Positions 6,267 through 12,830 of a DNA stretch of 12,830 nt are shown one piece after another. Under the pieces are notes generated by a model. That model was not told the DNA's origin. It did not search any database and saw only the letters and a list, made by a program, of their open reading frames with translations. How positions within the stretch are numbered: position 1 is the first letter of the stretch; each line of letters opens with the position of its first letter. The translations under genes and the position numbers were made by a program. This DNA is from DATILI01 sp035476635 (GTDB lineage: Bacteria > Pseudomonadota > Gammaproteobacteria > Burkholderiales > Burkholderiaceae_C): NCBI GenBank assembly GCA_035476635.1, contig DATILI010000336.1, forward strand, positions 1-12,830, read 5' to 3'.

Positions 6267-7271
6267 ATGAACCAGTTTTCCCCCATCAGCTTTTCGGTAC
6301 GCCGATCGGCGTTGTGCGCATTGAGCCTTGCGGCATTGAGCATTTCTGGCGGGGCGTTCGCGGCGGACCCGGTTTACCCGGCGCGGCCCGTGACGCTTGT
6401 CGTTCCCTTTCCGCCAGGGGGCAGCAGCGACGTCATCGCGCGTGCCTTGGCGCCAAAGCTTGGCGAGCGGCTCGGGACCACGATCATCGTGGACAACCGG
6501 CCCGGCGCCGGTACGGCCATCGGAGCAGGCTATGTCGCCAAGGCCGCGCCGGACGGCTATACCTTGCTCCTGGGCTCGGGCTCGACGCTGACCTTGAATC
6601 CTGCGATCCGCAAGACCTTACCCTACGACTCGGTGAAGAGCTTTGAACCGGTGGGCATGGTCAGTCGGGCGGGCCTGGTGCTGCTGGCCAATCCGGGCGC
6701 GCCCGTCAAGAACCTCGAGGAGTTGAAGACCGCCGTCAAAGGCGCTCCGAACAAGTATGCGTATGCGTCGTTCGGGGCCGGGACCAGCTCCCATTTCGCG
6801 GCCGAGATGGGGTTTTACGCCATGGGCATCAAGCTCACGCACGTGCCCTACAAGGGCAGCGCGCCGGCGATGACGGACCTGATCGGCGGCCAGGTCCCGT
6901 TCTCCTTCGATACCGTCACGGCGGCCTTGCCGCAGCTGAAGGCCGGCAAGATCAAGGCCATTGCCATCGCCTCCCCCAAGCGGGTTGCGGCCTTGCCCGA
7001 CGTGCCGACCTTCGCGGAGTCCGGCTACGCCGATGTCAAGCTCGAATCCTGGAGCATGCTGATGACTCCGCGCGGCGTGCCTGCCCCGGTCAAGGCCAAG
7101 CTGCAAAAAGCGCTGGCAGATACCTTGAGCGATGCGGGCGTACGCAAGGCCTTGTCCGACCAGGGGCTGGAGCCCAGTTATTCGACGGCGGCCGACGCTG
7201 CCGCCCTGATCGAAAACGAGCTGCCCTTGATGCGCGCAACCGCCGCCCGGGCCAACATCCAGGCTGACTGA
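6267..7271 (+). CDS. Bug/TctC-family periplasmic solute-binding protein
   Basis: The protein has 334 residues from the chosen start. A Sec signal peptide (VRR, then a hydrophobic core, then AFA) ends after about residue 32, before ADPVYPARPV. The mature N-terminus shows the tripartite tricarboxylate receptor pattern: YPARPVTLVVPFPPGG, DVIARALAPKL, DNRPGAG and APDGYTLLLG. It should bind a small, usually carboxylated, ligand in the periplasm. ATG 6267 is chosen because it gives a normal signal peptide; an in-frame ATG at 6207 would add 20 residues before it, and neither start has a clear ribosome binding site. No TctA/TctB membrane partners are present, as is common for orphan Bug proteins in Burkholderiales. 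Three bases separate it from the amidase gene, so the two are probably one operon controlled by the divergent LysR. The ligand cannot be named. Confidence 0.94.
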   Translation: MNQFSPISFSVRRSALCALSLAALSISGGAFAADPVYPARPVTLVVPFPPGGSSDVIARALAPKLGERLGTTIIVDNRPGAGTAIGAGYVAKAAPDGYTLLLGSGSTLTLNPAIRKTLPYDSVKSFEPVGMVSRAGLVLLANPGAPVKNLEELKTAVKGAPNKYAYASFGAGTSSHFAAEMGFYAMGIKLTHVPYKGSAPAMTDLIGGQVPFSFDTVTAALPQLKAGKIKAIAIASPKRVAALPDVPTFAESGYADVKLESWSMLMTPRGVPAPVKAKLQKALADTLSDAGVRKALSDQGLEPSYSTAADAAALIENELPLMRATAARANIQAD

Positions 7272-7274
7272 CCC

Positions 7275-8813
7275 ATGCCATCTCCGACCGAGGACCTCGT
7301 TTCGCGCCCGGCAACCGAGCTGCGCCAACTGATCGCCAGTCGCGCCATTTCTCCCGTGGAGTTGCTCGAAGCCTGCATTGCGCGGATTGAGTCCGTCAAT
7401 CCCTTCGTCAATGCGGTCACCGCCAAGTGCTACGAGCGTGCGCGCAGCGAGGCGCGTGCTGCCGAGCAGGCGGTGCTGCGAGGCGAGCCGCTGGGCCTGT
7501 TGCACGGCCTGCCTTTGGGCGTGAAGGACCTGGAGCCCACCGAAGGCCTGTTGACCACCTTTGGTTCGCCCCAGTATCGCAACCACGTACCGGCGCAGGA
7601 CATCGAGCTCGTGGCGCGACTCAGGCGCGCCGGGGCGATCGTCACCGGCAAGACCAACGTGCCCGAGATGGGAGCCGGGGCCAATTCACGCAACCCGGTC
7701 TGGGGCGCCACTGGCAATCCATTCAATCCCAACCTCAATGCCGGCGGCTCCTCCGGCGGTTCGGCAGCGGCGTTGGCCTGCGACATGTTGCCGGTCTGCA
7801 CAGGCTCGGACACGGGTGGGTCGCTGCGCATTCCCGCGGCCAAGTGCGGAGTCGTGGGCTTCCGGCCCTCGCCGGGAGTCGTGCCCAGTGTGCGCAAGCT
7901 GCTGGGCTGGACACCCATTTCAGTGGTCGGGCCGATGGGCCGGACGGTCGATGACGCCTGCCTGCAACTGGCGGCCACCGCAGGCGTGCATCCAGGCGAT
8001 CCACTGAGCTACCCGCTCTATCCCCTGGCCTTCCTGAAGCCCGCTGCCGCGGATCTTGGCCGCCTGAAGGTGGCGTACAGCGCGGATCTGGGCAGCTGCG
8101 ACCTCGAACCGGAGATCCGCGCGACCTTCCTGGCCAAGATCGAGGCCATGCGGCATTTGTTTGCGCGCTGTGACGAAGTGCCCTTCGAGCTTGGCGACGT
8201 GCACCGGTGCTTCGATGTGCTGCGTGCCGAAGCCTTCGTCGCCGGTACCCGCGAGGCGTACGAGCGCGACCCCGGCAGCCTGGGGCCCAACCCGCGCGCC
8301 AACTATGAGATGGGCCTGCGCATGAGCCTGTTGGACAGCGCCTGGGCGCAGGCCGAGCAAACGCGCATCCTGCAGCGCTTCCAGCGCGTCTTTGCCGACT
8401 ACGACCTGGTGCTGACCCCGACGACCCCCGTGTCCCCGTTTCCCTGGACCGAGCCGCATGCCGCCAGCATCGACGGCAAACCCCAGAGCAACTACTACCG
8501 CTGGCTGGCATTGACGTATGTGATCACGCTGACCACGCATCCGGCCATCAGCCTGCCATGTGGGACAGACAGCAGCGGCATGCCGTTTGGCCTGCAGGTG
8601 GTCGGTCCTTTCCGGGGCGACCTGGCCGTGTTGTCGGCGGCCCGATCGATGGAAAAGGCCTTTGCAAAATCGCCGGCGTTGCGCAGGCCTCGGCCTGACC
8701 TGGGTGCCCTGTGCGCGCCAAGGCCCGCGCTCGACAGCATCGTCACCCATCCTCCGTACACGGACGCGGATCAACCGGCAGGTTCAACCAGAACGACGCA
8801 GTCGACGGTCTGA
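7275..8813 (+). CDS. Amidase-signature family hydrolase
   Basis: The protein has 512 residues, typical of the family. The Ser-cisSer-Lys catalytic triad is visible: Lys84 in GVKD, Ser159 in GGSSGGSAAA and Ser183 in GSDTGGSLRIPA. Family knowledge: these enzymes hydrolyse carboxamides, carbamates or related bonds, or act as GatA; the standalone position next to a Bug protein and LysR regulator argues for catabolism and against GatA. No signal peptide is seen, so it should be cytoplasmic. ATG 7275 lies 3 bases after the previous stop. About the last 35 residues are a Pro/Thr-rich tail with no family motif. Substrate is unknown. Confidence 0.95.
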   Translation: MPSPTEDLVSRPATELRQLIASRAISPVELLEACIARIESVNPFVNAVTAKCYERARSEARAAEQAVLRGEPLGLLHGLPLGVKDLEPTEGLLTTFGSPQYRNHVPAQDIELVARLRRAGAIVTGKTNVPEMGAGANSRNPVWGATGNPFNPNLNAGGSSGGSAAALACDMLPVCTGSDTGGSLRIPAAKCGVVGFRPSPGVVPSVRKLLGWTPISVVGPMGRTVDDACLQLAATAGVHPGDPLSYPLYPLAFLKPAAADLGRLKVAYSADLGSCDLEPEIRATFLAKIEAMRHLFARCDEVPFELGDVHRCFDVLRAEAFVAGTREAYERDPGSLGPNPRANYEMGLRMSLLDSAWAQAEQTRILQRFQRVFADYDLVLTPTTPVSPFPWTEPHAASIDGKPQSNYYRWLALTYVITLTTHPAISLPCGTDSSGMPFGLQVVGPFRGDLAVLSAARSMEKAFAKSPALRRPRPDLGALCAPRPALDSIVTHPPYTDADQPAGSTRTTQSTV

Positions 8814-8830
8814 AGCCGCGCCGACCGAAC

Positions 8831-8850
8831 GGTTGCAGGCAACCATTTGT
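8831..8850 (+). terminator. Weak possible terminator after the amidase gene
   Basis: GGTTG (8831-8835) pairs with CAACC (8840-8844) around CAGG, followed by ATTTGTTT. The stem is only 5 bp and the T-run is broken, so this is a weak call. It lies between the convergent amidase and the 118-aa gene. Confidence 0.3.
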
Positions 8851-8866
8851 TTCGTGCGAAGAGAAG

Positions 8867-9223
8867 CTAAAACGCGATCTCTACTCGTCGCTCACCATCG
8901 GGCAGATCGAATACTGTTGCGGGCACCGTGACCCGCACGTAGAACTGTGCGCCGGCGGGGCGAGGAAAACTTGCCCAGGCCGCTTCTTCCGCGGTCCGTA
9001 GCGCGGCAGTCCAAACCGTGTCGGGTTCGTCCAAATCAGAGGCCGCCTCCTCGATTGCCCGCGCATCAAGGTAGCCCTGTGCATCGCAATACGTGGTGAC
9101 GACGCCGCCGGAATCGCCACAGGCTTGCTCCAGCGAACTGGCGAATCGGACTTCAGCGGCGATACGCTTGGAAGTGGGGAAATCAGGCGCTCCCGTGAGC
9201 GTTACTAGGTAAGGAATTTGCAT
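8867..9223 (-). CDS. Unrecognised 118-aa protein, probable LexA-regulated
   Basis: I do not recognise this protein. From ATG 9223 it is MQIPYLVTLTGAPDFP..., soluble-looking, acidic in the middle (EEAASDLDEPD), with an alternating hydrophobic stretch near the end (FYVRVTVPATVF). No membrane segment, signal peptide or metal motif is visible. ATG 9223 is chosen because AGGAG lies 6 bases upstream; the frame stays open to an earlier ATG at 9325, but that would read through the LexA box. The perfect LexA box ends 22 bases upstream, and a TATATT -10-like sequence is inside it on this strand, so repression by LexA and induction by DNA damage are likely. It is divergent from a YedK-family abasic-site protein. 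It may help DNA repair or act as a stress effector, but that is context only. Confidence 0.75.
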   Translation of the reverse strand: MQIPYLVTLTGAPDFPTSKRIAAEVRFASSLEQACGDSGGVVTTYCDAQGYLDARAIEEAASDLDEPDTVWTAALRTAEEAAWASFPRPAGAQFYVRVTVPATVFDLPDGERRVEIAF

Positions 9224-9244
9224 TTTCCGCTCCTGTTGAATTGT

Positions 9245-9260
9245 CTGTATGAATATACAG
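9245..9260. promoter_or_regulatory. LexA (SOS) box
   Basis: CTGTATGAATATACAG fits the LexA consensus CTGT-N8-ACAG exactly, with the usual AT-rich centre. It sits between the divergent 118-aa gene (start 9223) and the yedK-family gene (start 9364). It is 22 bases from the former's start and just upstream of a TAAAAT -10-like hexamer (9280-9285) for the latter, so it could control both. Confidence 0.93.
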
Positions 9261-9304
9261 CTTACTTCTGCGAGTGGCGTAAAATTTACCTCTCTAGCGT
9301 GGGG

Positions 9305-9319
9305 GTATATTCCATACAG
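9305..9319. promoter_or_regulatory. Degenerate second LexA-like box
   Basis: GTATATTCCATACAG equals the reverse complement of the perfect box (CTGTATATTCATACAG) from its third base on, except for one inserted C. The left CTGT is lost (GGGT). The inserted base and missing half-site should weaken LexA binding. TATATT (9306-9311) within it could serve as a -10 for yedK. Confidence 0.35.
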
Positions 9320-9363
9320 CTTCACCGCGCGCCACTTCGGTCCAGCGCTGATAGCATTGCGCG

Positions 9364-10068
9364 ATGTGCTCCAACTACCGGCCTGTCACCAGTTCGGATC
9401 GGATGCTGTCCTACTTCGGGGTCGAGCGGGACAAGAACGACGTACCGGCTGACGTGTGGCCTACCGGCCTGGCGCCGTTCATTCGCATTGCTGAAGACGG
9501 CTCCGGCAAATGGATCGCCGACGATGGGCTGTTCGGTTTGCTGCCTCACTTCGCCGTCGAAGTTGCGCAGGGGCGCAAGACCTACAACGCGCGCAGCGAG
9601 ACGGTTGCAACGCTTCCCAGCTTCCGCCAGTCATGGGCCAAAGGCTGGCGCTGCATCGTTCCCGCGGAGTGCATCTACGAACCGAACTGGGAGACTGGCA
9701 AGGCCGTGCGTTGGATGATCCAGCGGCCCATGCAGGTGCCCATGGGGATCGCGGGCATCTACCGCATGTGGCATCACCCCGATGGCCGACAGATGTTCAC
9801 GTTCGCCATGCTCACAGTGAATGCCGATGGCCATCCGATCATGAGCCGAATGCATAGGCCCGCGGAAGAGAAGCGCATGGTCGTGATCCTGGACCGCGAA
9901 GAGTACGGCCAGTGGTTGTCGTGCCCTGTGGCTGAGGCGTCGAAGTATTTTCGGCAGTGGACTGGTGCCCTTGAAGCGTTCCCCAAACCGCTACCGCCGC
10001 GGGCGCCCAAGACCACGAGCGGCAAGGTAATCGGGCCACCGGAGGGCGAGGGCGAAGGCCTGCTGTGA
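9364..10068 (+). CDS. yedK: SRAP/YedK-family (HMCES-like) abasic-site processing protein
   Basis: The protein has 234 residues. The family forms a covalent thiazolidine link between Cys2 and abasic sites in single-stranded DNA, shielding them during replication. Seen here: Met-Cys start (Cys2 exposed after Met removal), WPTGLAPFI (32-40), TYNARSET (73-80, Asn75 matching E. coli YedK Asn75), a YE in AECIYEPNW (101-109, Glu106 in the place of Glu105), and MHRPAEEKRM (163-172, His164 where YedK has its active-site His). MCSNY rather than MCGR and the SRMHRP form mark a divergent subgroup. The start is fixed by Cys2 although no clear ribosome binding site precedes it. The perfect LexA box is about 100 bases upstream, which fits the family's SOS association. 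The C-terminal 30 residues are Pro/Gly-rich and probably disordered. Confidence 0.93.
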   Translation: MCSNYRPVTSSDRMLSYFGVERDKNDVPADVWPTGLAPFIRIAEDGSGKWIADDGLFGLLPHFAVEVAQGRKTYNARSETVATLPSFRQSWAKGWRCIVPAECIYEPNWETGKAVRWMIQRPMQVPMGIAGIYRMWHHPDGRQMFTFAMLTVNADGHPIMSRMHRPAEEKRMVVILDREEYGQWLSCPVAEASKYFRQWTGALEAFPKPLPPRAPKTTSGKVIGPPEGEGEGLL

Positions 10069-10094
10069 CCCGCGCATTCTGGTTGCGGCCAGCG

Positions 10095-10126
10095 AAAAAG
10101 CCCTGACTCTTGCGAATCAGGGCTTT
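10095..10126 (-). terminator. Hairpin terminator of tRNA-Thr (possibly bidirectional with yedK)
   Basis: AAAGCCCTGA (10097-10106) pairs perfectly over 10 bp with TCAGGGCTTT (10117-10126). Read on the minus strand, the stem's closing T residues run on to give five T (10095-10099), just after the tRNA 3' end. On the plus strand the tail is TTTACATTT, so it may also stop yedK transcription. Confidence 0.85.
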
Positions 10127-10131
10127 ACATT

Positions 10132-10207
10132 TGGTGCCGGAGAGATGAATCGAACACCCGACCTTCTCATTACGAATGAGCTGCTCTACCGACTGAGCTA
10201 CACCGGC
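10132..10207 (-). tRNA. tRNA-Thr (anticodon CGT)
   Basis: The 76-nt cloverleaf reads from GCCGGTGTAGCTCAGTCGG to CTCCGGCACCA on the minus strand. The anticodon loop is TTCGTAA with anticodon CGT (reads ACG), the T-loop is TTCGATT and the CCA is encoded. Acceptor positions 6 and 67 are T and T, a mismatch inside an otherwise paired stem, and the T-stem has two G-T pairs. It lies 12 bases after fbp on the same strand, with its own probable promoter. Confidence 0.97.
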
Positions 10208-10218
10208 ATAAGCCCTCG

Positions 10219-10224
10219 ATTATA
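10219..10224 (-). promoter_or_regulatory. -10 element of tRNA-Thr, overlapping the fbp stop codon
   Basis: On the minus strand this is a perfect TATAAT, and the fbp stop TAA lies within it. It ends 11 bases before the tRNA 5' end, followed by a G+C-rich CGAGGGC, typical of stringently controlled stable-RNA promoters. No convincing -35 is seen. Confidence 0.68.
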
Positions 10225-11227
10225 GCGCGGTGTGGTAACTGGTTACACGCTCGACCTCATTTTTTGATCCAAGGATCACGCTGACGCGCTCGTGCAGCTT
10301 GCCGGGCTGGATGTCGAGGATGCGCTGCTTGCCATTGGTTGCGGCGCCGCCGGCTTGCTCGATCAGCCAGCCCATGGGGTTGGCTTCGTACATCAGGCGC
10401 AGCTTGCCCGGCTTCTCGGGTTCGCGCTTGTCCCAGGGGTACATGAAGATGCCGCCGCGCGTCAGGATGCGGTGCACGTCGGCCACCATGGAGGCGACCC
10501 AGCGCATGTTGAAGTTCTTTTCGCGCGGGCCTTCGGTGCCGGCCAGGCATTCGTCGATGTAGCGCTTCACCGGGGCGTCCCAGTGCCGCATATTGCTCAT
10601 GTTGATCGCGAATTCCTTGGTGTCGGCCGGAATGCGCACATTCTCCTGGGTCAGCACGAACGAGCCTTGCTCGCGGTCCAGCGTGAACATGGCCACGCCA
10701 TCGCCCACGGTCAGCACCAGCGTGGTCTGCGGCCCATAGACGCAGTAGCCGGCTGCCACCTGCTTGTTGCCGGGCTGCAAGAAGTCGTTCTCATTGACGC
10801 CGGGGTGGTCGTCGGGCTTCTTGAGCACGCTGAAGATGGTGCCGATGCTCACGTTCACGTCGATGTTGCTCGAGCCGTCCAGCGGATCGAACAGCAGCAG
10901 GTATTCGCCTTGCGGGTAGCGGTTGGGCACCACATAGATGCCCTCCATTTCCTCGGAGGCCATGGCCGCCAGGTGGCCGCCCCATTCGTTGGCCTCGATC
11001 AACACTTCGTTGGCGATGATGTCGAGCTTTTTCTGCACCTCGCCTTGCACGTTCTCGCTGCCCGCGGTGCCCAGCACGCCGCCGATCGCGCCTTTGTTGA
11101 CTGCCTGGCTGATGCTCTTGCAGGCGCGCGCCACCACTTCGAGCAGCAGGCGCAATTGCGAGGGGATCAGGCCGTCGACGCGCTGTTGTTCAACGAGGTA
11201 ACGGGTGAGGGAAATTTTGGAAGACAT
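10220..11227 (-). CDS. fbp: Class 1 fructose-1,6-bisphosphatase
   Basis: The protein has 335 residues, the usual length in Burkholderiales. It hydrolyses fructose 1,6-bisphosphate to fructose 6-phosphate and phosphate in the cytoplasm, the committed gluconeogenic step. The class 1 metal and substrate motifs are visible: ASEEMEG (90-96), FDPLDGSSNID (113-123), and RGGIFMYPWD near the C-terminus. ATG 11227 is chosen because AAGGA lies 7 bases upstream and the protein then starts MSSKISLTRYL; an ATG nine codons earlier (11254) would overlap the end of pepN. It is 10 bases downstream of the pepN stop, so the two are probably cotranscribed. Confidence 0.98.
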   Translation of the reverse strand: MSSKISLTRYLVEQQRVDGLIPSQLRLLLEVVARACKSISQAVNKGAIGGVLGTAGSENVQGEVQKKLDIIANEVLIEANEWGGHLAAMASEEMEGIYVVPNRYPQGEYLLLFDPLDGSSNIDVNVSIGTIFSVLKKPDDHPGVNENDFLQPGNKQVAAGYCVYGPQTTLVLTVGDGVAMFTLDREQGSFVLTQENVRIPADTKEFAINMSNMRHWDAPVKRYIDECLAGTEGPREKNFNMRWVASMVADVHRILTRGGIFMYPWDKREPEKPGKLRLMYEANPMGWLIEQAGGAATNGKQRILDIQPGKLHERVSVILGSKNEVERVTSYHTAL

Positions 11228-11237
11228 ACGGAATTCC

Positions 11238-12830
11238 TTAATCGGCAAGCGCACGCGTCACGACTTCACGCACATCGTTGCTCAGATCGGGTTTGGCTGC
11301 AACCCGCGCGATGGCTTCGCGCGCGGCGTGGCGGTATGGTTCGGCCAGCTTCTTCCAGCGGTCCAACGCACGGGCCAGGCGTGCGGCCACTTGCGGGTTG
11401 ATGGCGTCGAGCTCGATCACGCGCTCGCTCCAGTACACGTAGCCCGCGGCATCGGCACGGTGAAAGCCGCCGGGGTTGGCGCTGCAGTAGCTGAAGATCA
11501 CGCTGCGGGCCCGGTTCGGGTTGCGCAGGTTGAAGTCCGGGTGCGCCATCAGTTGCTTGACGGCGGGCAGCACATTGCCAGCGCGATCGGGGGCACCGGC
11601 CTGCAGGGCAAACCACTTGTCCAGCACCAGGGCCTCATCCTTGAACAGGGCGTGGAATTGGGCCAGGGCATTCGGTGCCAGCGCGTGGCCGCTGGAGACC
11701 AGGGCCGTCAGCGCATTGAAGCGGTCGGTCATGTTGCTGGCGTCCTTGAAGCGCTGCAAGGCCTTGCCAGGCCAGACCGTATCGCCGCTGTGGCGTGCCG
11801 CCAGGCACAGCTGCGCCAAGGCCAGGCCGGCCAATGCACGGCGCCCGGATGAGACGGGATCGGGCCGGTAGCCGCCGTTTTCGCGGTGCGCATCCCAAGC
11901 CCATTGCCAGTCCTGCGCCAGCGCCGTGGCAAGCTGCCCGCGCATCGCTTCGCGCACAGCGTGTACGCGCTGCGGGTCGACCACGTCGAGCTGCTCGGCG
12001 ATATAGGTTTCGGCCGGCAGGGTCAGCACCAGTTCCTTGAACGCCGCGTCCAGGGTGGGGTGGCGCAGCACGCTGCGCATGGCTTCGATAAAGGGCTCGT
12101 CCAGCACCGGGCCGCTGGCCAGGGGCGCGTCGGATGCGATCGAGTTGATGGCGCGCGCGACCGCCAGGCGCTGCCCGGCTTCCCAGCGGTTGAAGGGGTC
12201 GGTGTCGTGCGCCAGCAGGATCAGCAATTGCGCGTCGGTGTACGCGAAATCGAGCACCACCGGTGCGCTGAATCCTCGCAGGATCGAGGGCACCGGTTCG
12301 ACGTCGACATTGATGAAGGTGAAGCTTTCGCTTTGCTGCGTCAGCACGAAGGTGCGCGAGCCTTTTTCCGCCATGCGCCAGTGCGCCAGCTGCAGCGGCA
12401 GTTCACGGCCGTCCTCGGCCAGGAGGCCCAGCGCCACGGGAATCACGAACGGTTCCTTGTCCGGCTGCCCCGGGGTGGGCGCGCAGCTTTGGCTCAAGGT
12501 CAGCGTGTAGGTTTGCGCCGCCGCGTCGTAGCTGCCGGCAGCATGCACGCGTGGTGTGCCGGCCTGGCTGTACCAGTGCTTGAACTGGGGCAGCAGGCGC
12601 GCCAGGTCGGATTCGGGGTTGGCGTCGGCAATGGCCTGCGCGAAGTCGTCGCAGGTCACGGCGTGTCCGTCGTGGCGCTGGAAGTACAACCCCAGTCCCA
12701 TGGCAAATCCCTGGCGACCAACCAGGGTCTGCATCATGCGCACCACCTCGGCACCTTTTTCGTAGATGGTGACGGTGTAGAAATTGTTGATTTCCAGGTA
12801 CTGGTCGGGCCGCACCGGGTGCGCCATCGG
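11238..12830 (-). CDS. pepN: Aminopeptidase N (M1 family), N-terminal part outside window
   Basis: The frame is open from the right edge to TAA at 11238, giving the last 530 residues of a protein that is about 870 long in E. coli. The visible part begins PMAHPVRPDQYLEINN, then FYTVTIYEKGAEVVRMM, the segment just after the zinc site that carries the catalytic Tyr (Tyr381 in E. coli; the Y of IYEKGAEV here). The GAMEN and HEXXH motifs lie beyond the edge. The rest is the PepN beta domain (ESFTFINVDVEPVPSILRGF) and the all-helical C-terminal domain, ending RALAD. The enzyme removes N-terminal residues from peptides in the cytoplasm during protein turnover. fbp follows after 10 bases. No frameshift is visible. 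Confidence 0.97.
   Translation of the reverse strand, partial: PMAHPVRPDQYLEINNFYTVTIYEKGAEVVRMMQTLVGRQGFAMGLGLYFQRHDGHAVTCDDFAQAIADANPESDLARLLPQFKHWYSQAGTPRVHAAGSYDAAAQTYTLTLSQSCAPTPGQPDKEPFVIPVALGLLAEDGRELPLQLAHWRMAEKGSRTFVLTQQSESFTFINVDVEPVPSILRGFSAPVVLDFAYTDAQLLILLAHDTDPFNRWEAGQRLAVARAINSIASDAPLASGPVLDEPFIEAMRSVLRHPTLDAAFKELVLTLPAETYIAEQLDVVDPQRVHAVREAMRGQLATALAQDWQWAWDAHRENGGYRPDPVSSGRRALAGLALAQLCLAARHSGDTVWPGKALQRFKDASNMTDRFNALTALVSSGHALAPNALAQFHALFKDEALVLDKWFALQAGAPDRAGNVLPAVKQLMAHPDFNLRNPNRARSVIFSYCSANPGGFHRADAAGYVYWSERVIELDAINPQVAARLARALDRWKKLAEPYRHAAREAIARVAAKPDLSNDVREVVTRALAD

Noticed and set aside
8867..10207. Possible genomic island inserted at the 3' end of tRNA-Thr, carrying yedK and the unknown gene.
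   Set aside because: No integrase, no second copy of the tRNA 3' end in the window, and the tRNA terminator is intact beside it.
10235..10246. GTAAC-TG-GTTAC inverted repeat near the fbp 3' end.
   Set aside because: It lies within the fbp coding sequence, is only 5 bp per arm and has no partner element; probably chance.
10292..11401. Plus-strand open frame of 369 codons opposite fbp.
   Set aside because: It is the antisense shadow of a highly conserved enzyme gene, and its composition is not protein-like.

Overview
The window looks like chromosomal DNA of a GC-rich betaproteobacterium of the order Burkholderiales. The evidence is the G+C- and NCC/NCG-rich codon use, a Bug-type (TctC-like) periplasmic binding protein beside a LysR regulator, and the pepN-fbp-tRNA-Thr arrangement. 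Comamonadaceae is my best guess at family level, but this is inference. No mobile element, CRISPR array or rRNA is visible.

Region 1 (1-4848) is the most interesting part. A CHASE-PAS-PAS-GGDEF signalling protein runs leftwards off the window. Divergent from it is a three-gene operon with overlapping stop and start codons: an OlsB-like ornithine N-acyltransferase, a PlcP-like metallophosphoesterase and a GT4 glycosyltransferase of the Agt/diacylglycerol glycosyltransferase type. Together these could replace membrane phospholipids with ornithine lipids and glycolipids when phosphate is scarce. In the divergent intergenic region are four direct repeats with an exact 11-bp period that match PhoB half-sites. 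A near-perfect rho-independent terminator lies between this Pho promoter and the operon's first start codon. The Pho promoter therefore probably makes a short RNA of about 125 nt (an sRNA or attenuated leader), with read-through into the lipid genes.

Region 2 (4841-8866) starts with a small predicted membrane protein that converges on the glycosyltransferase. Next is a LysR regulator divergent from a Bug-family solute-binding protein and an amidase-signature hydrolase. A 19-bp perfect inverted repeat between the divergent genes contains the LysR T-N11-A motif and overlaps a possible -35 element on each strand. The layout suggests a catabolic module in which an amide-type compound is captured in the periplasm and hydrolysed in the cytoplasm; the ligand is unknown.

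Region 3 (8867-10068) is a small SOS cluster. A textbook LexA box lies between an unrecognised 118-aa gene and a divergent SRAP/YedK-family abasic-site DNA-protein crosslink protein. A second, degenerate LexA-like box lies nearer yedK.

Region 4 (10069-12830, all minus strand) is housekeeping: the C-terminal part of aminopeptidase N (pepN), class 1 fructose-1,6-bisphosphatase (fbp), and tRNA-Thr(CGT), whose probable promoter overlaps the fbp stop codon and which is followed by a hairpin terminator.
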